This document shows, piece by piece, positions 37,101-45,933 of a DNA stretch of 48,938 bases. Position 1 is the first letter of the stretch; each line of letters starts with the position of its first letter. A program made the position numbers and the translations under genes. Origin of the DNA: Snodgrassella alvi (GTDB taxonomy: Bacteria > Pseudomonadota > Gammaproteobacteria > Burkholderiales > Neisseriaceae); contig NZ_MDVC01000090.1 of assembly GCF_002777425.1 (NCBI RefSeq), positions 1 to 48,938 on the forward strand, in the 5' to 3' direction. A model generated the notes under the pieces. The model was given only the letters and a program-made list of their open reading frames with translations, did not search any database and had not been told where the DNA came from.

Positions 37101-38613
37101 GATTTTTGATTTAAAACAGATTAATCCGCGGGCACTGATTTCAGTAAAGCTGGTGTCTTTACCGGGTGTTGGCACTATTGCCACCGGCGTAGCCAAAGCT
37201 TATGCCGATCTGATTACCATATCCGGTTATGATGGTGGTACAGGCGCTAGCCCGATTACCAGCGTGAAATATGCTGGCAGCCCGTGGGAGCTGGGGCTGG
37301 CCGAAGCACAGCAGGCGCTGGTGGAAAATAATCTGCGCCACAAAGTGCGTCTGCAAGTGGATGGCGGCCTCAAAACCGGTCTGGATATTGTTAAAGCAGC
37401 GATTCTGGGCGCAGAAAGCTTTGGCTTCGGTACCGGGCCGATGATTGCACTGGGCTGCCGTTATCTGCGCATCTGTCACCTGAATAACTGTGCTACCGGC
37501 GTGGCCACTCAGGACGATACCCTGCGCCAGGAACATTTCCATGGTTTACCGGAAAAAGCGATGAATTATTTCAAATTCATTGCACAGGATGTGCGCGAAA
37601 TCATGGCACAGCTTGGGGTAACCCAGTTAACCGATTTAATCGGCCGTACCGAGTTGCTGGAAGTCATATCCGGCATTACGCCGAAACAAAGTACGCTGGA
37701 TTTAAGCAAGTTGCTGTATTCGCCGAAAGTGCCGGATGGCAGCTCGCGCTACTGTACCCAGACCAATCCACCATTTGATAGCGGCCGCCTCAACCGCACC
37801 ATCATGCAGGATATTGGCGACGCGGTACAAAGCGGGGCTGATGTAGATTTAAGCTATGACATCAATAATACCGATCGCTCGGTAGGTGCCACTTTATCCG
37901 GCCAGATTGCTGCTGCTTATGGCAATCGCGGCCATGCACCACAGCGCTTTGATATATATCTGAATGGTACAGCGGGACAGAGTTTCGGTGTATGGCTGGC
38001 CGGAACGGTGAACCTGTATCTGACCGGAGATGCCAACGATTATGTGGGCAAAGGAATGGCCGGCGGCAAGATTGTGATTCATCCGCACGGCGGTACAGCA
38101 TTCCAGCCGGAAGACACCACGATTATTGGCAATACCTGTCTGTATGGTGCTACCGGTGGCAAACTGTTTGCTTCCGGTAAGGCCGGTGAACGTTTTGCTG
38201 TGCGCAATTCCGGAGCCACGGTGGTGGTGGAAGGTATTGGCGACAATGGCTGTGAATACATGACCGGCGGCGTGGTGTGTGTACTGGGCAAAACCGGAAT
38301 CAACTTCGGTGCCGGTATGACTGGCGGTTTTGCCTATGTGCTGGATGTGGACGGCGGTTTCCGGCAGCGCATCAATCCCGAGCTGGTGGAAGGGCTGGAT
38401 ATCAGCACACTAACCATGCATCAGGAAAATCTGCGTGGCCTGATTGCTGAGCATGTGGAAAATACCCACAGTCCGCTGGGGGAACGCATTCTGGCCAAAT
38501 GGGACAATTATGTTAATCGCTTTGTGCTGGTTAAACCGAAAGCCAATGATGTAGATGCGCTGCTGGGACATAAACCGCGTACCGTTACCGAGTTGCGCGC
38601 TGTTACCCAGTAA
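34147..38613 (+). CDS. gltB: Glutamate synthase (NADPH) large subunit
   Basis: GltB takes ammonia from glutamine and joins it to 2-oxoglutarate to make glutamate. The 1488-residue precursor has the class II amidotransferase nucleophile at C14 (KENCGFG), implying removal of a 13-residue propeptide. It also has the FMN-binding synthase domain with GEGGEDPRRYA and AKPGEGGQLPG, the 3Fe-4S cysteines in CHLNNCATGVATQ, and the C-terminal beta-helix glycine-rich domain (AGGKIVIHPHGG). gltD follows 49 bases later. Confidence 0.97.
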   Translation: MSGLYDHSLVKENCGFGLIANIEGEPSHKVVRTAILGLSRMQHRGAILSDGKTGDGCGLLLQMPKKFFQAVAEEAGITLAKNFAVGMIFFPRDEALIQEYKAIIEEELTRETLNISLWRPVPTNPKMLGAIALADMPHIEQVFINAPAGWLPRDLERRLFMTRRRIEKRINHRDFYICSLSNQVMIYKGLCMPKDLPRFYPDLADLRMQSAICLFHQRFSTNTLPRWQLAQPFRYLAHNGEINTISGNRAWAKARSYKYHTPLIPDLQTAAPFVNETGSDSSSLDNMLELFVNGGMDLFRAMRLLVPPAWQHNPDMDEDLRAFYDFNSMHMEPWDGPAGIVLSDGRYAACTLDRNGLRPARYVITQDKLITIASEVGIWDYAPDEVVEKGRVGPGELLVIDTREGRLMQSADINTELKTRHPYKEWLDRNVLSLVPFEKLPDEEVGESSFSADRLLVYQKLFGYDLEELESVVRVLGENGQEAVGSMGDDTPFAVLSQRPRVLFDYFRQYFAQVTNPPIDPLREKHVMSLNTCIGREMSVFFEAEGMSHRVNFKSPVLLYSDMQQLLQLSAEYYQHHHLDAVYNPNETSLKEALVRLCDEAVAAVRNGAVLLVISDRNVSRDAMPIPAVLSVGAIQQRLVETNLRCDANIIVETASARNPHHFAVLIGLGATAVYPYLAYESLARMVSIGAITKPLRQVMINFRNAINKGLYKIISKMGISTISSYRCACLFEAIGFHHEVMELCFKNMLNRIEGATFAQLDAELRWFHKRAWQKSRGLEIGGYLKYKPQGEFHAYNPEVVNTLQAAVNSGDYARYRCYADAVNKRPPSMLRDLLRLKTETATPVALEQVEAAENLYKRFDSAAMSIGALSPEAHEALATAMNRLGGFSNSGEGGEDPRRYATERVSRIKQVASGRFGVTPAYLMSADVIQIKVAQGAKPGEGGQLPGDKVTPYIAQLRFAVPGSTLISPPPHHDIYSIEDLAQLIFDLKQINPRALISVKLVSLPGVGTIATGVAKAYADLITISGYDGGTGASPITSVKYAGSPWELGLAEAQQALVENNLRHKVRLQVDGGLKTGLDIVKAAILGAESFGFGTGPMIALGCRYLRICHLNNCATGVATQDDTLRQEHFHGLPEKAMNYFKFIAQDVREIMAQLGVTQLTDLIGRTELLEVISGITPKQSTLDLSKLLYSPKVPDGSSRYCTQTNPPFDSGRLNRTIMQDIGDAVQSGADVDLSYDINNTDRSVGATLSGQIAAAYGNRGHAPQRFDIYLNGTAGQSFGVWLAGTVNLYLTGDANDYVGKGMAGGKIVIHPHGGTAFQPEDTTIIGNTCLYGATGGKLFASGKAGERFAVRNSGATVVVEGIGDNGCEYMTGGVVCVLGKTGINFGAGMTGGFAYVLDVDGGFRQRINPELVEGLDISTLTMHQENLRGLIAEHVENTHSPLGERILAKWDNYVNRFVLVKPKANDVDALLGHKPRTVTELRAVTQ

Positions 38614-38662
38614 GGCCGCCGGACAATGCAGGAATAATTAGAAATAGTGCAAGGAACACCAG

Positions 38663-40075
38663 ATGAGTCAACGCGAAAATGTTTACCAGTTTATCGATGT
38701 CCCGCGTGTCGATCCCCCGAAAGAGCCGCTGACCGTGCGTCAGCATGAGTTTGCGGAAATCTATCAGCCGTTTACTACCGCACAGGCGATTGCACAGGCC
38801 GACCGCTGTCTGGCCTGCGGCAATCCGTATTGCCAGAACAAATGTCCGTTACACAATAATATTCCCAACTGGCTGCGGCTGGCGAATGAAGGGCGGATTA
38901 TCGAAGCAGTGGAACTGGCGCATACTACCAACAGCCTGCCGGAGGTGTGCGGACGAGTGTGCCCGCAGGATCGTCTGTGCGAAGGTGATTGCACTCTGAA
39001 TGCTGAATTTGGTGCGGTTACCATTGGTGCCATCGAAAAATACATTACTGAACAGGCTTTTGCGCAGGGCTGGCGCCCTGATATCAGCGCAGTAGAAAAA
39101 GTAGGCAAAAAAGTGGCCGTAGTGGGTGCCGGCCCGGCCGGACTGGGCTGCGCCGATGTGCTGATTCGCAACGGTGTAGACGTTACAGTATACGAACGGG
39201 CGCCAGAAATTGGTGGCCTGCTCACATTTGGCATTCCGGCTTTCAAGCTGGAAAAAGAAGTGATGATGCGCCGGCGCCATGTACTTACCAATATGGGTAT
39301 TGAATTCAAGCTGGGCGTGAATGTTGGCACAGATATCACCCTGCAACAGCTAGAACAACAGTACGATGCTGTATTTTTAGGCGTAGGTACTTATCAGGGG
39401 CTGCGTGCCGGCATTGAGAATGAGGATGCCAGCGGCGTCTATCTGGCCTTGCCGTATCTGATTGGCAATACCGAAAATCTGCTGAATATTGCCAGTAAAG
39501 ATTATGTTTCCATGGCCGATAAGCGCGTAGTGGTACTGGGAGGCGGTGATACTGCCATGGATTGTGTGCGTACAGCTTTGCGTCAGCAGGCAAAAGAAGT
39601 TATCTGTGCCTATCGCCGCGATGCCGCCAATATGCCCGGCTCCAAAAAGGAATTCAATAATGCGCGTGAAGAAGGCGTGCAGTTTAAATTCAATGTGCAG
39701 CCGCAGGCCGTAGTGACCAATGCAGAAGGTGCCGTTACTGGTATTCAGGTGGTGAAAACCAGTATGGGCGCAGCGGATGAACGAGGGCGCCGCCGCGCTG
39801 AAATCGTTGCCGGCAGTGAAGAAGTAATTGCCTGCGATGCCGTGATTTTGGCGTTTGGTTTTGCTCCGCACAGCATGCCGTGGTTAAGCACTGTCGGCGT
39901 AACCGTGGATGAACGTGGCCGCATTCAGACTGGCGGCGAATATAAACAGCAAACCGCCAATCCGAAAATTTTTGCCGGCGGTGATATTACCCGCGGTTCA
40001 GATCTGGTGGTTACCGCCATAGCCGAAGGACGTGATGCGGCACAAAGTATCATGGATTATCTGGAAGTCTGTTAA
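38663..40075 (+). CDS. gltD: Glutamate synthase (NADPH) small subunit
   Basis: GltD passes electrons from NADPH via FAD and 4Fe-4S clusters to GltB. The 470-residue product has N-terminal cysteine clusters CLACGNPYCQNKCP and CGRVCPQDRLCEGDC, an FAD motif VVGAGPAGLG, a NADPH motif VLGGGDTAMDC, and the C-terminal FAGGDITRG...AIAEGRDAA. AAGGAAC precedes the ATG. It forms the gltBD operon and ends at a strong terminator. Confidence 0.97.
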   Translation: MSQRENVYQFIDVPRVDPPKEPLTVRQHEFAEIYQPFTTAQAIAQADRCLACGNPYCQNKCPLHNNIPNWLRLANEGRIIEAVELAHTTNSLPEVCGRVCPQDRLCEGDCTLNAEFGAVTIGAIEKYITEQAFAQGWRPDISAVEKVGKKVAVVGAGPAGLGCADVLIRNGVDVTVYERAPEIGGLLTFGIPAFKLEKEVMMRRRHVLTNMGIEFKLGVNVGTDITLQQLEQQYDAVFLGVGTYQGLRAGIENEDASGVYLALPYLIGNTENLLNIASKDYVSMADKRVVVLGGGDTAMDCVRTALRQQAKEVICAYRRDAANMPGSKKEFNNAREEGVQFKFNVQPQAVVTNAEGAVTGIQVVKTSMGAADERGRRRAEIVAGSEEVIACDAVILAFGFAPHSMPWLSTVGVTVDERGRIQTGGEYKQQTANPKIFAGGDITRGSDLVVTAIAEGRDAAQSIMDYLEVC

Positions 40076-40089
40076 ACTGATGACCAGAT

Positions 40090-40135
40090 AAAACTGCCTG
40101 TGGCCAACTGTATGGCCACAGGCAGTTTTGTTTTT
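40090..40135 (+). terminator. Terminator after gltD
   Basis: AAAACTGCCTGTGGCCA / TGGCCACAGGCAGTTTT form a perfect 17-bp stem with a 6-base loop, followed by GTTTTT. It marks the end of the core block. Confidence 0.92.
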
Positions 40136-40512
40136 CTGGGATTGTGGGGTAGTGCTTTCTTTTAGATTTTTCTACTACGCACATAAAAAAGGCCAAAATC
40201 CAGAAAATACAGGGATTTTGTCAGGAAGAAAGGGAGAAAATCCGCAATTCAATTTCCCAAATACCAGCACACTAACCCATTTCTATATACATCAATTATT
40301 AATAAAATTAGATAAAAAAGGTTAAATTGTGGCATAATTTATGCTTAATAGGAATGGTTAGCACCTGCCAACTTAACTGCTTTCCATTACCCAATACAAC
40401 GTTTCCAATAAACACAGGGACGCATACCCAGTTTTCGGAAACGTAATTACCCTACAGGCAGGTAAATAAACAAAATTCTGAATTTAAAAACCAATCATTT
40501 AAGGGGATTGCC
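40136..40512. other. Upstream region of the complete rhs gene
   Basis: About 380 AT-rich bases. The last 27 belong to the long inverted repeat. The rest differs from the sequence upstream of the left rhs copy apart from scattered short matches, so the two Rhs genes have different promoters. A 65-codon frame at 40128-40325 looks random. No promoter was assigned with confidence. Confidence 0.45.
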
Positions 40513-41257
40513 ATGGGAGAAGCCTACTGGGCTGCCCGCGAGGGAGACATCCTTTTACACACCTCCATGCTCGCAGACATCGTTGGCGCTGCCGTAGAAA
40601 TCGCCACCTATGCTGCCATTACCGCAGCCGCAGCCTTCCTCGTTTTCGGCTCCATAACCACCGGTGGACTGGCATTCAGCCTTGTCGTAGGCATCGTCAT
40701 GACCATGACTGGCGGCGATAACGTCGTATCCAATCTCGCCGACTGGGTCAGTAGCATCTTTCCCCTCAACGAAGATGGCAAAATCACCACCGGCTCACCC
40801 AATACCCGTATCAACAGCAAACCGGCAGCCCGTGCCGCAGGCACAATAGACCCAAGCATCGAACTGACCGAAGACAGCGAACAACCACAACAACCCACAG
40901 AATTCCTCGACATAGCCGCAGGTATACTCAGTGGCTTGTGGGAAATGGCCAAAGAAATTTTCAGACCTACCGTAGCTACAGCCGACCCACGGGCAGTACC
41001 CAAAGATAACGACAAAATCACCTGTGCCAAGCATCCACATCTACCCGGTACATATGAATACATGGCCGAAGGTTCCAGCAAAGTCTACATCAACAGCCAG
41101 CCCGCCGTACGCAGCAACGACCGCAGCACCTGTGAAGCCAAAGTTACCGACAACTGCGAGGGTGGCGTCAGAGTTTCCAACAACGTGCGCATCGGTGGTG
41201 AACCCATCGTCGTGCGCCCGATACGCAGTGGCAAACACCCCATATCCTTAGGCATTG
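40486..41257 (+). repeat. Inverted repeat arm B, identical to 1-772
   Basis: Covers the last 27 bases before the rhs start and its first 745 bases. It is the reverse complement of the left window end. The arm continues beyond what can be compared because the left copy is cut. Confidence 0.92.
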
Positions 41258-44200
41258 GCATATTAGCCTCCCTTAAGCGCCCCAATAAAAGATGTGTCCA
41301 AATTGGCTGTCTGCTGGTCAACCTCGCCATTAATGGCGCCACCAGCTATGTCATCGCCAGCGCGACCAAAGCCGTAACCCGCGGTAACCCCGTTCACCTG
41401 CCCACCGGTGCCAAACTCCTTGCCGGCACCGAAGAGCTCGACTTCACCATCCCCGCCCATTTCCCCATCGAATGGCAGCGTTTTTACAGCAGCATCGATA
41501 CCCGCACCCACAACATGTTTGGTGCCGGCTGGAGCGTCCCCTATGAAGTAGAAATGGAAATCAATCCGCAGTCAGACGGCTCCTGCACCGCCTTCTACAT
41601 TAACGAACAGGGAAGGCGCATCGAAATCGAAGCCTTGCAGCCGGGTGAAGGTATCCGCATTGTCAGTGAAAATATCAGCATCCGCCGTGGCCAACAGAAT
41701 CGCTGGGTGATCGAAGATGACGACGGCACCTACCGCCTGTTTGAACCCGATCCCAACCAGCCCAATCGCCTCTACCTTACCCTGCTGCAAGACCGCAACG
41801 ACAACCACCTGTTTATCTACCGTGATCAGCACAGCCGTATCAGCCACATCAGTGACGACAGTAAGGCTGCCACCATCTCCCTGCATTATCAGGATAAACG
41901 CCATCCCCAGCGCGTCACCCACATCAAACGAGAACTATCAGACGGCAGCAGCCAGCTACTGAACCAGTACCACTACAACGAACAGGGCGATTTACAACAG
42001 GTCATCGATGCTGAAAACCGCCCCACCAGAGAATTTGCCTACGACAACGGCCGGCGCATGAACTACCACCGCCTGCCCACTGGTTTGCAGTGCTATTACC
42101 AGTGGCAGCACTTCGACGGGCCAGCAGAAACCGCATGGCGCGTCATCCGCCACTGGAGCGAAGCCGACGGTAAACGTCTGGAAGACTACCGCTTCCAATA
42201 TGATCTCGAACAACGCCTCACCACTGTATATGACAGTCTAGGTCGAGTAAGCCAGCATTACTGGAACGAAGTCTACCAAATCACCCGCTACATCGACCCC
42301 CTCGGCCAGACTACCGAATTTGAGTGGAACGAAGACCAGCAACTGGTCAGCGTCACCAATCCCCAAGGCGGGAAATGGCGCTACAGCTATGACGAACAGG
42401 GACGCGAAACCGCAGAAACCGATCCCCTCGGCCGTACCAGCCAAACCCAGTGGCTGCCACACTGGGCTTTACCCACCATCAGCGTCGACCCCGATGGCAG
42501 CACCTGGCGTTACTACTACGACCAGCGTGGCAACCTGCGCAGCGTTATTGACCCCCACAAACAGCGTACCCACTACCAGTACGACCTGCATGGCCAGATA
42601 GTTCAAATCACCGATGCGCGCGGTGGCAACAAATACCTGCGCTGGAACCAGAACGGTCAACTGATTCAGCACAGAGACTGCTCCGGTACCGCCACCCATC
42701 TCTATTACGATGCATCAGGCAATCTCAGCAGTATTTCCGACGCCCAGTGCAACAGCAGCAAATACCAGTACAACGCCGCCGGCCAGCTTACCGGCGTAAC
42801 CTTATCCGACGGCAGACAGGAACATTATCGCGTCAACAGTGCCGGCCAGCTACTGACCTATACCGATCCCGCCGGCCACAGCACCCACTACCAGCGCGAC
42901 CCGCGCGGATTGGTGCATACCCGCATCGATGCTGCCGGACGCAAACTCGGCTTTAACTACGATGCCTATGGCCGCCTCAACACCCTCACCAACGAAAACG
43001 GCGAACACTACCAGTTTCAATACGATGCCGCCGACCGCCTCATCGAACAAACCGATCTGGACGGGCGTAAACAGAAATACAACTACGATGCACTGAATAA
43101 CGTCAGCGCCGTGCACTTTGCTGCCGGCAGCAGTGCCGAAATCACCCACCGCTTCAAACGCGATGCCATCGGCCGCCTCATCGGCAAATACACCACCGAC
43201 GGCACCACCGCCTACCAGTACGATAAAGCCGACAACCTTATCAAAGTCGGCTACAAAAAAGCCGGCCTGCCCGCAGAAGCAGAACCCGACCTCATCGCCT
43301 TCAGCTACGACCAACTGGGTAACCTGCTGAGCGAAACCACCGCACAGGGCACCCTCAGCCACCAGTACGACCCACTGGGCAACCGTATCGCTACCACCTT
43401 GCCGGATGGGCGCACCATCAACAACCTCTATTACGGTTCCGGCCACCTGCACCAGATAAACATCGACGGCCATATCATCAGCGACATCGAACGCGACAAC
43501 CTGCACCGCGAAGTATTACGTACCCAGGGACGCCTGAACACCCAGTTCAAATACGACCGCAACAGCCGCCTACAACACAAACAGATACGGCGCAATCAGA
43601 ATCCCATCCTGCCCGATATCCTCATCGAACGCAGCTACCAGTACGACAACCTCGACCGGCTGGTAAGCAAAAGACACAGCAAACACGGCCAGACCGATTA
43701 CTACTATGATCGCACCGGCAGAATCGAAGGCTGTCGTAACCAGAGATACTGGGAAACCCTGCAATATGATGCTGCTGCTAACCTATTAGACCACAGACGG
43801 CCAATAGAATTAGACCCTAGCAATCAGAATGTCATCCGCTGTAACCAGCTCCTGAATTTCAGAGAACACCACTACAGCTACGACGAGCACGGCCGAACCC
43901 AAACCAAACAGAGCATCGGCGCCACCCAGCACTACCACTACGATGCAGAACACCGTCTGAGCGAAGTACGCATCGAACAACTAAACCGCAGCCAGCGTTA
44001 CGGCTACGTCTACGATGCCTTAGGCCGGCGTATCGAAAAGCATCAGATAGACCGCGACGGCCAACCTTACAATCGTACCCGCTTCCTGTGGGACGGCTTA
44101 AGAATGATTCAGGAAACCGGCCCGAATCACCCCACCAGCCTGTATATCTATACCGACCAGAACAGCTACGAACCACTGGCACGCATAGACACAGACGGCA

Positions 44201-44931
44201 ACCATGAACAACATATCCGCTACTTCCACACCGACCTGAACGGGTGTCCGGAAGAGTTGACCGATGCAAACGGTAAAATACTGTGGGAATGTAGCTTTCA
44301 GCTCTGGGGAAAACGGATTCATGAAATCGAACACGAACCCATAGAGCAAAACCTCAGATATCAGGGACAATATTTAGACAGAGAAACCGGCTTACATTAC
44401 AATACTTTCAGGTATTATGATCCGGATATAGGTCGCTTTACTCAGCCAGATCCGATAGGATTGCTGGGCGGGTTTAATCTGTATCAGTATGCGCCTAATG
44501 GGTTGACTTGGGTCGATCCGTGGGGATGGGCTAAAGCTCCGTGGCCAAGAGGAGGTTTTGATGACTGGTTTAATAATGCAACACCCGAAGAGATTAATCA
44601 GAATATCAAATCTGTAAAAGGAGCACTAAGAAATGGTGGCGGTAAACATGAAATGTTTCCAGTTAGCCTTGCTGCCAAAGCGAAGTCTTTAGGTTTTACT
44701 GCTGAGGAATTAAAAGCATTGACCGTACCGACAAAGGATATTTATTTTACCGGTGTTAAACATGGAAAAACAGGAGAAATACTTGAAGGAGCTCATCATG
44801 GCACTGATGCTGGCAGTTGGTTCCATAAGGAGCTAATAAGAAAATTGAAGGGAGCCAAATCGAAAACAGAAGCAAAATCCATTATAGACAGAATGCATAA
44901 GAAACATATGCGATATAAATCTAAATGTTAA
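40513..44931 (+). CDS. Rhs-family polymorphic toxin with PAAR domain
   Basis: A 1472-residue contact-dependent toxin. Order: two hydrophobic segments (about 20-67); PAAR-like region (about 95-245); a linker and DUF6531-like start GNPVHLPTGAKLL (291-303); many YD/RHS repeats forming the shell (about 400-1300); the core end DPIGLLGGFNLYQY (from 1313) and DPWGWA (1335-1340), where such proteins are cleaved; and a 132-residue C-terminal toxin (1341-1472). The toxin has HEMFPV, AHHG and WFHKEL histidine motifs suggestive of a nuclease, but I cannot name its family. AAGGGGA precedes the ATG. Delivery by type VI secretion is inferred from PAAR. The 3' end is much more AT-rich than the shell. Confidence 0.93.
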   Translation: MGEAYWAAREGDILLHTSMLADIVGAAVEIATYAAITAAAAFLVFGSITTGGLAFSLVVGIVMTMTGGDNVVSNLADWVSSIFPLNEDGKITTGSPNTRINSKPAARAAGTIDPSIELTEDSEQPQQPTEFLDIAAGILSGLWEMAKEIFRPTVATADPRAVPKDNDKITCAKHPHLPGTYEYMAEGSSKVYINSQPAVRSNDRSTCEAKVTDNCEGGVRVSNNVRIGGEPIVVRPIRSGKHPISLGIGILASLKRPNKRCVQIGCLLVNLAINGATSYVIASATKAVTRGNPVHLPTGAKLLAGTEELDFTIPAHFPIEWQRFYSSIDTRTHNMFGAGWSVPYEVEMEINPQSDGSCTAFYINEQGRRIEIEALQPGEGIRIVSENISIRRGQQNRWVIEDDDGTYRLFEPDPNQPNRLYLTLLQDRNDNHLFIYRDQHSRISHISDDSKAATISLHYQDKRHPQRVTHIKRELSDGSSQLLNQYHYNEQGDLQQVIDAENRPTREFAYDNGRRMNYHRLPTGLQCYYQWQHFDGPAETAWRVIRHWSEADGKRLEDYRFQYDLEQRLTTVYDSLGRVSQHYWNEVYQITRYIDPLGQTTEFEWNEDQQLVSVTNPQGGKWRYSYDEQGRETAETDPLGRTSQTQWLPHWALPTISVDPDGSTWRYYYDQRGNLRSVIDPHKQRTHYQYDLHGQIVQITDARGGNKYLRWNQNGQLIQHRDCSGTATHLYYDASGNLSSISDAQCNSSKYQYNAAGQLTGVTLSDGRQEHYRVNSAGQLLTYTDPAGHSTHYQRDPRGLVHTRIDAAGRKLGFNYDAYGRLNTLTNENGEHYQFQYDAADRLIEQTDLDGRKQKYNYDALNNVSAVHFAAGSSAEITHRFKRDAIGRLIGKYTTDGTTAYQYDKADNLIKVGYKKAGLPAEAEPDLIAFSYDQLGNLLSETTAQGTLSHQYDPLGNRIATTLPDGRTINNLYYGSGHLHQINIDGHIISDIERDNLHREVLRTQGRLNTQFKYDRNSRLQHKQIRRNQNPILPDILIERSYQYDNLDRLVSKRHSKHGQTDYYYDRTGRIEGCRNQRYWETLQYDAAANLLDHRRPIELDPSNQNVIRCNQLLNFREHHYSYDEHGRTQTKQSIGATQHYHYDAEHRLSEVRIEQLNRSQRYGYVYDALGRRIEKHQIDRDGQPYNRTRFLWDGLRMIQETGPNHPTSLYIYTDQNSYEPLARIDTDGNHEQHIRYFHTDLNGCPEELTDANGKILWECSFQLWGKRIHEIEHEPIEQNLRYQGQYLDRETGLHYNTFRYYDPDIGRFTQPDPIGLLGGFNLYQYAPNGLTWVDPWGWAKAPWPRGGFDDWFNNATPEEINQNIKSVKGALRNGGGKHEMFPVSLAAKAKSLGFTAEELKALTVPTKDIYFTGVKHGKTGEILEGAHHGTDAGSWFHKELIRKLKGAKSKTEAKSIIDRMHKKHMRYKSKC

Positions 44932-44950
44932 TAGAATAGGAGTAGTCAGC

Positions 44951-45802
44951 ATGAATAAAATTGATTTGAATAAAGTTACTATTCAGCTATGGATAGGCAA
45001 TAACTTTTCGTCAGATGAAGAATATCAACACTATTTTCATCAAAATTTTGAAATACCTGCATCATTTTTTGATAATAAACCATCATGTTTATTCTGTGCT
45101 GACCTAGATGAACCTTGTTATATCGAAAAAAGTATGGTTATACCTGATAGATTCTCTTCGCCTCAGGATATCAATCTTATTATTGATACAATAGAGGTGA
45201 ATGAAAGTGAAAAGAAAAAAATCTATGAACAATGTATTAAATTAGGTATTACAACAGCCAATGCGGTATTCTGGTACATTAATAATAATGTTTCATTAAA
45301 TTTAGAGGTACAAAAACCTTATAAAGAAAATTATAACGGACTTAAATATATAGGCGAATTTAACGCGGATACTAAATATCCACTAGAGGTATATGATCCA
45401 ACAAGTGATTCCCACCTGTGGATAGGAACAAACCATATGCCGGTTGATGAGTTCAACCAATATTTTGAGCTGGATTATACAGCAGAATTAGGTAGCCCTG
45501 AATATAAAATTTGTGGCTTTTGTAAAGACACAGGTAATGACTGGTACGACGAGGATTTTGTCGGCTATCCAGAACCGCTGAAAGAGGAGGTTGACATTGC
45601 AACCCTTGTTGACCAATTGATTGCCTCTGACTTGGACTGCAAGAACCAGATAGTTCAGGCCTGTAACAAACTGGGTATAACTAAAGCAAATGCTGTAATT
45701 TGGTATACGGCTGAGAGCGAGTATGATAGCGAATTCAAACTTCAAAAACCCTATAAAGACAGCTATAACGGTCTTAAATACATAGGAGTGTTTAAATTCT
45801 AA
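44951..45802 (+). CDS. Immunity protein of the Rhs toxin, two tandem Imm22-like domains
   Basis: A 283-residue cytoplasmic protein starting 19 bases after the toxin stop, the usual place of an immunity gene. It contains the same fold twice: domain 1 (about 11-137) and domain 2 (about 155-281). Each has xLWIG near its start, CxFC in the middle, a helix with KLGIT-ANAV-WY, and KPYK-xYNGLKYIG-F at the end. The WIG...CxFCKD..WYDEDF pattern recalls the Imm22 (PF14112) family; I am moderately sure. AATAGGAG precedes the ATG. Binding to the toxin domain of the upstream Rhs protein is inferred from position. Confidence 0.8.
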   Translation: MNKIDLNKVTIQLWIGNNFSSDEEYQHYFHQNFEIPASFFDNKPSCLFCADLDEPCYIEKSMVIPDRFSSPQDINLIIDTIEVNESEKKKIYEQCIKLGITTANAVFWYINNNVSLNLEVQKPYKENYNGLKYIGEFNADTKYPLEVYDPTSDSHLWIGTNHMPVDEFNQYFELDYTAELGSPEYKICGFCKDTGNDWYDEDFVGYPEPLKEEVDIATLVDQLIASDLDCKNQIVQACNKLGITKANAVIWYTAESEYDSEFKLQKPYKDSYNGLKYIGVFKF

Positions 45803-45848
45803 TATCAACACGCAAATAGTTGGTAAGCTTCACACTAATCTATCACAC

Positions 45849-45877
45849 AAGCCTGAGTCTTATCGCTCAGGCTTTTT
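45849..45877 (+). terminator. Terminator after first immunity gene
   Basis: AAGCCTGAG / CTCAGGCTT with an 8-base loop and T-run. The same hairpin recurs at 48148-48176. Confidence 0.88.
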
Positions 45878-45933
45878 AATTGAATTAATCTTGTACGTTA
45901 TTTTAAGAATATAACTATTGAAGATGATTTACC

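Larger units (their letters stand above)
43613..45920 (+). repeat. Direct repeat unit 1: RHS core end, toxin, immunity gene, terminator
   Basis: About 2308 bases homologous to 45932-48219. Similarity begins at CCGATATCC within the RHS shell and ends at TAACTATTG after the terminator. An 11-base spacer separates the units. The shell and toxin parts are diverged, whereas the 3' end of the immunity gene and its downstream region are almost identical. Confidence 0.9.

Noticed and set aside
773-40132. Core block between the Rhs genes as a genomic island or prophage
   Set aside because: It contains essential genes (dnaE, tsaD, acpP) in normal order and no integrase or phage genes; the flanking repeats belong to rhs genes.
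40128-40325. 65-codon frame between gltD and rhs
   Set aside because: It begins inside the gltD terminator and has no ribosome site or protein-like pattern.
41570-41590. Neisseria-type uptake sequence (GCCGTCTGA-) inside rhs
   Set aside because: Only a partial match within coding sequence, in a codon context that explains it.
41085-44370. Many long frames opposite to the rhs gene
   Set aside because: They are shadows caused by the codon bias of the RHS repeats; the plus-strand protein explains the sequence.
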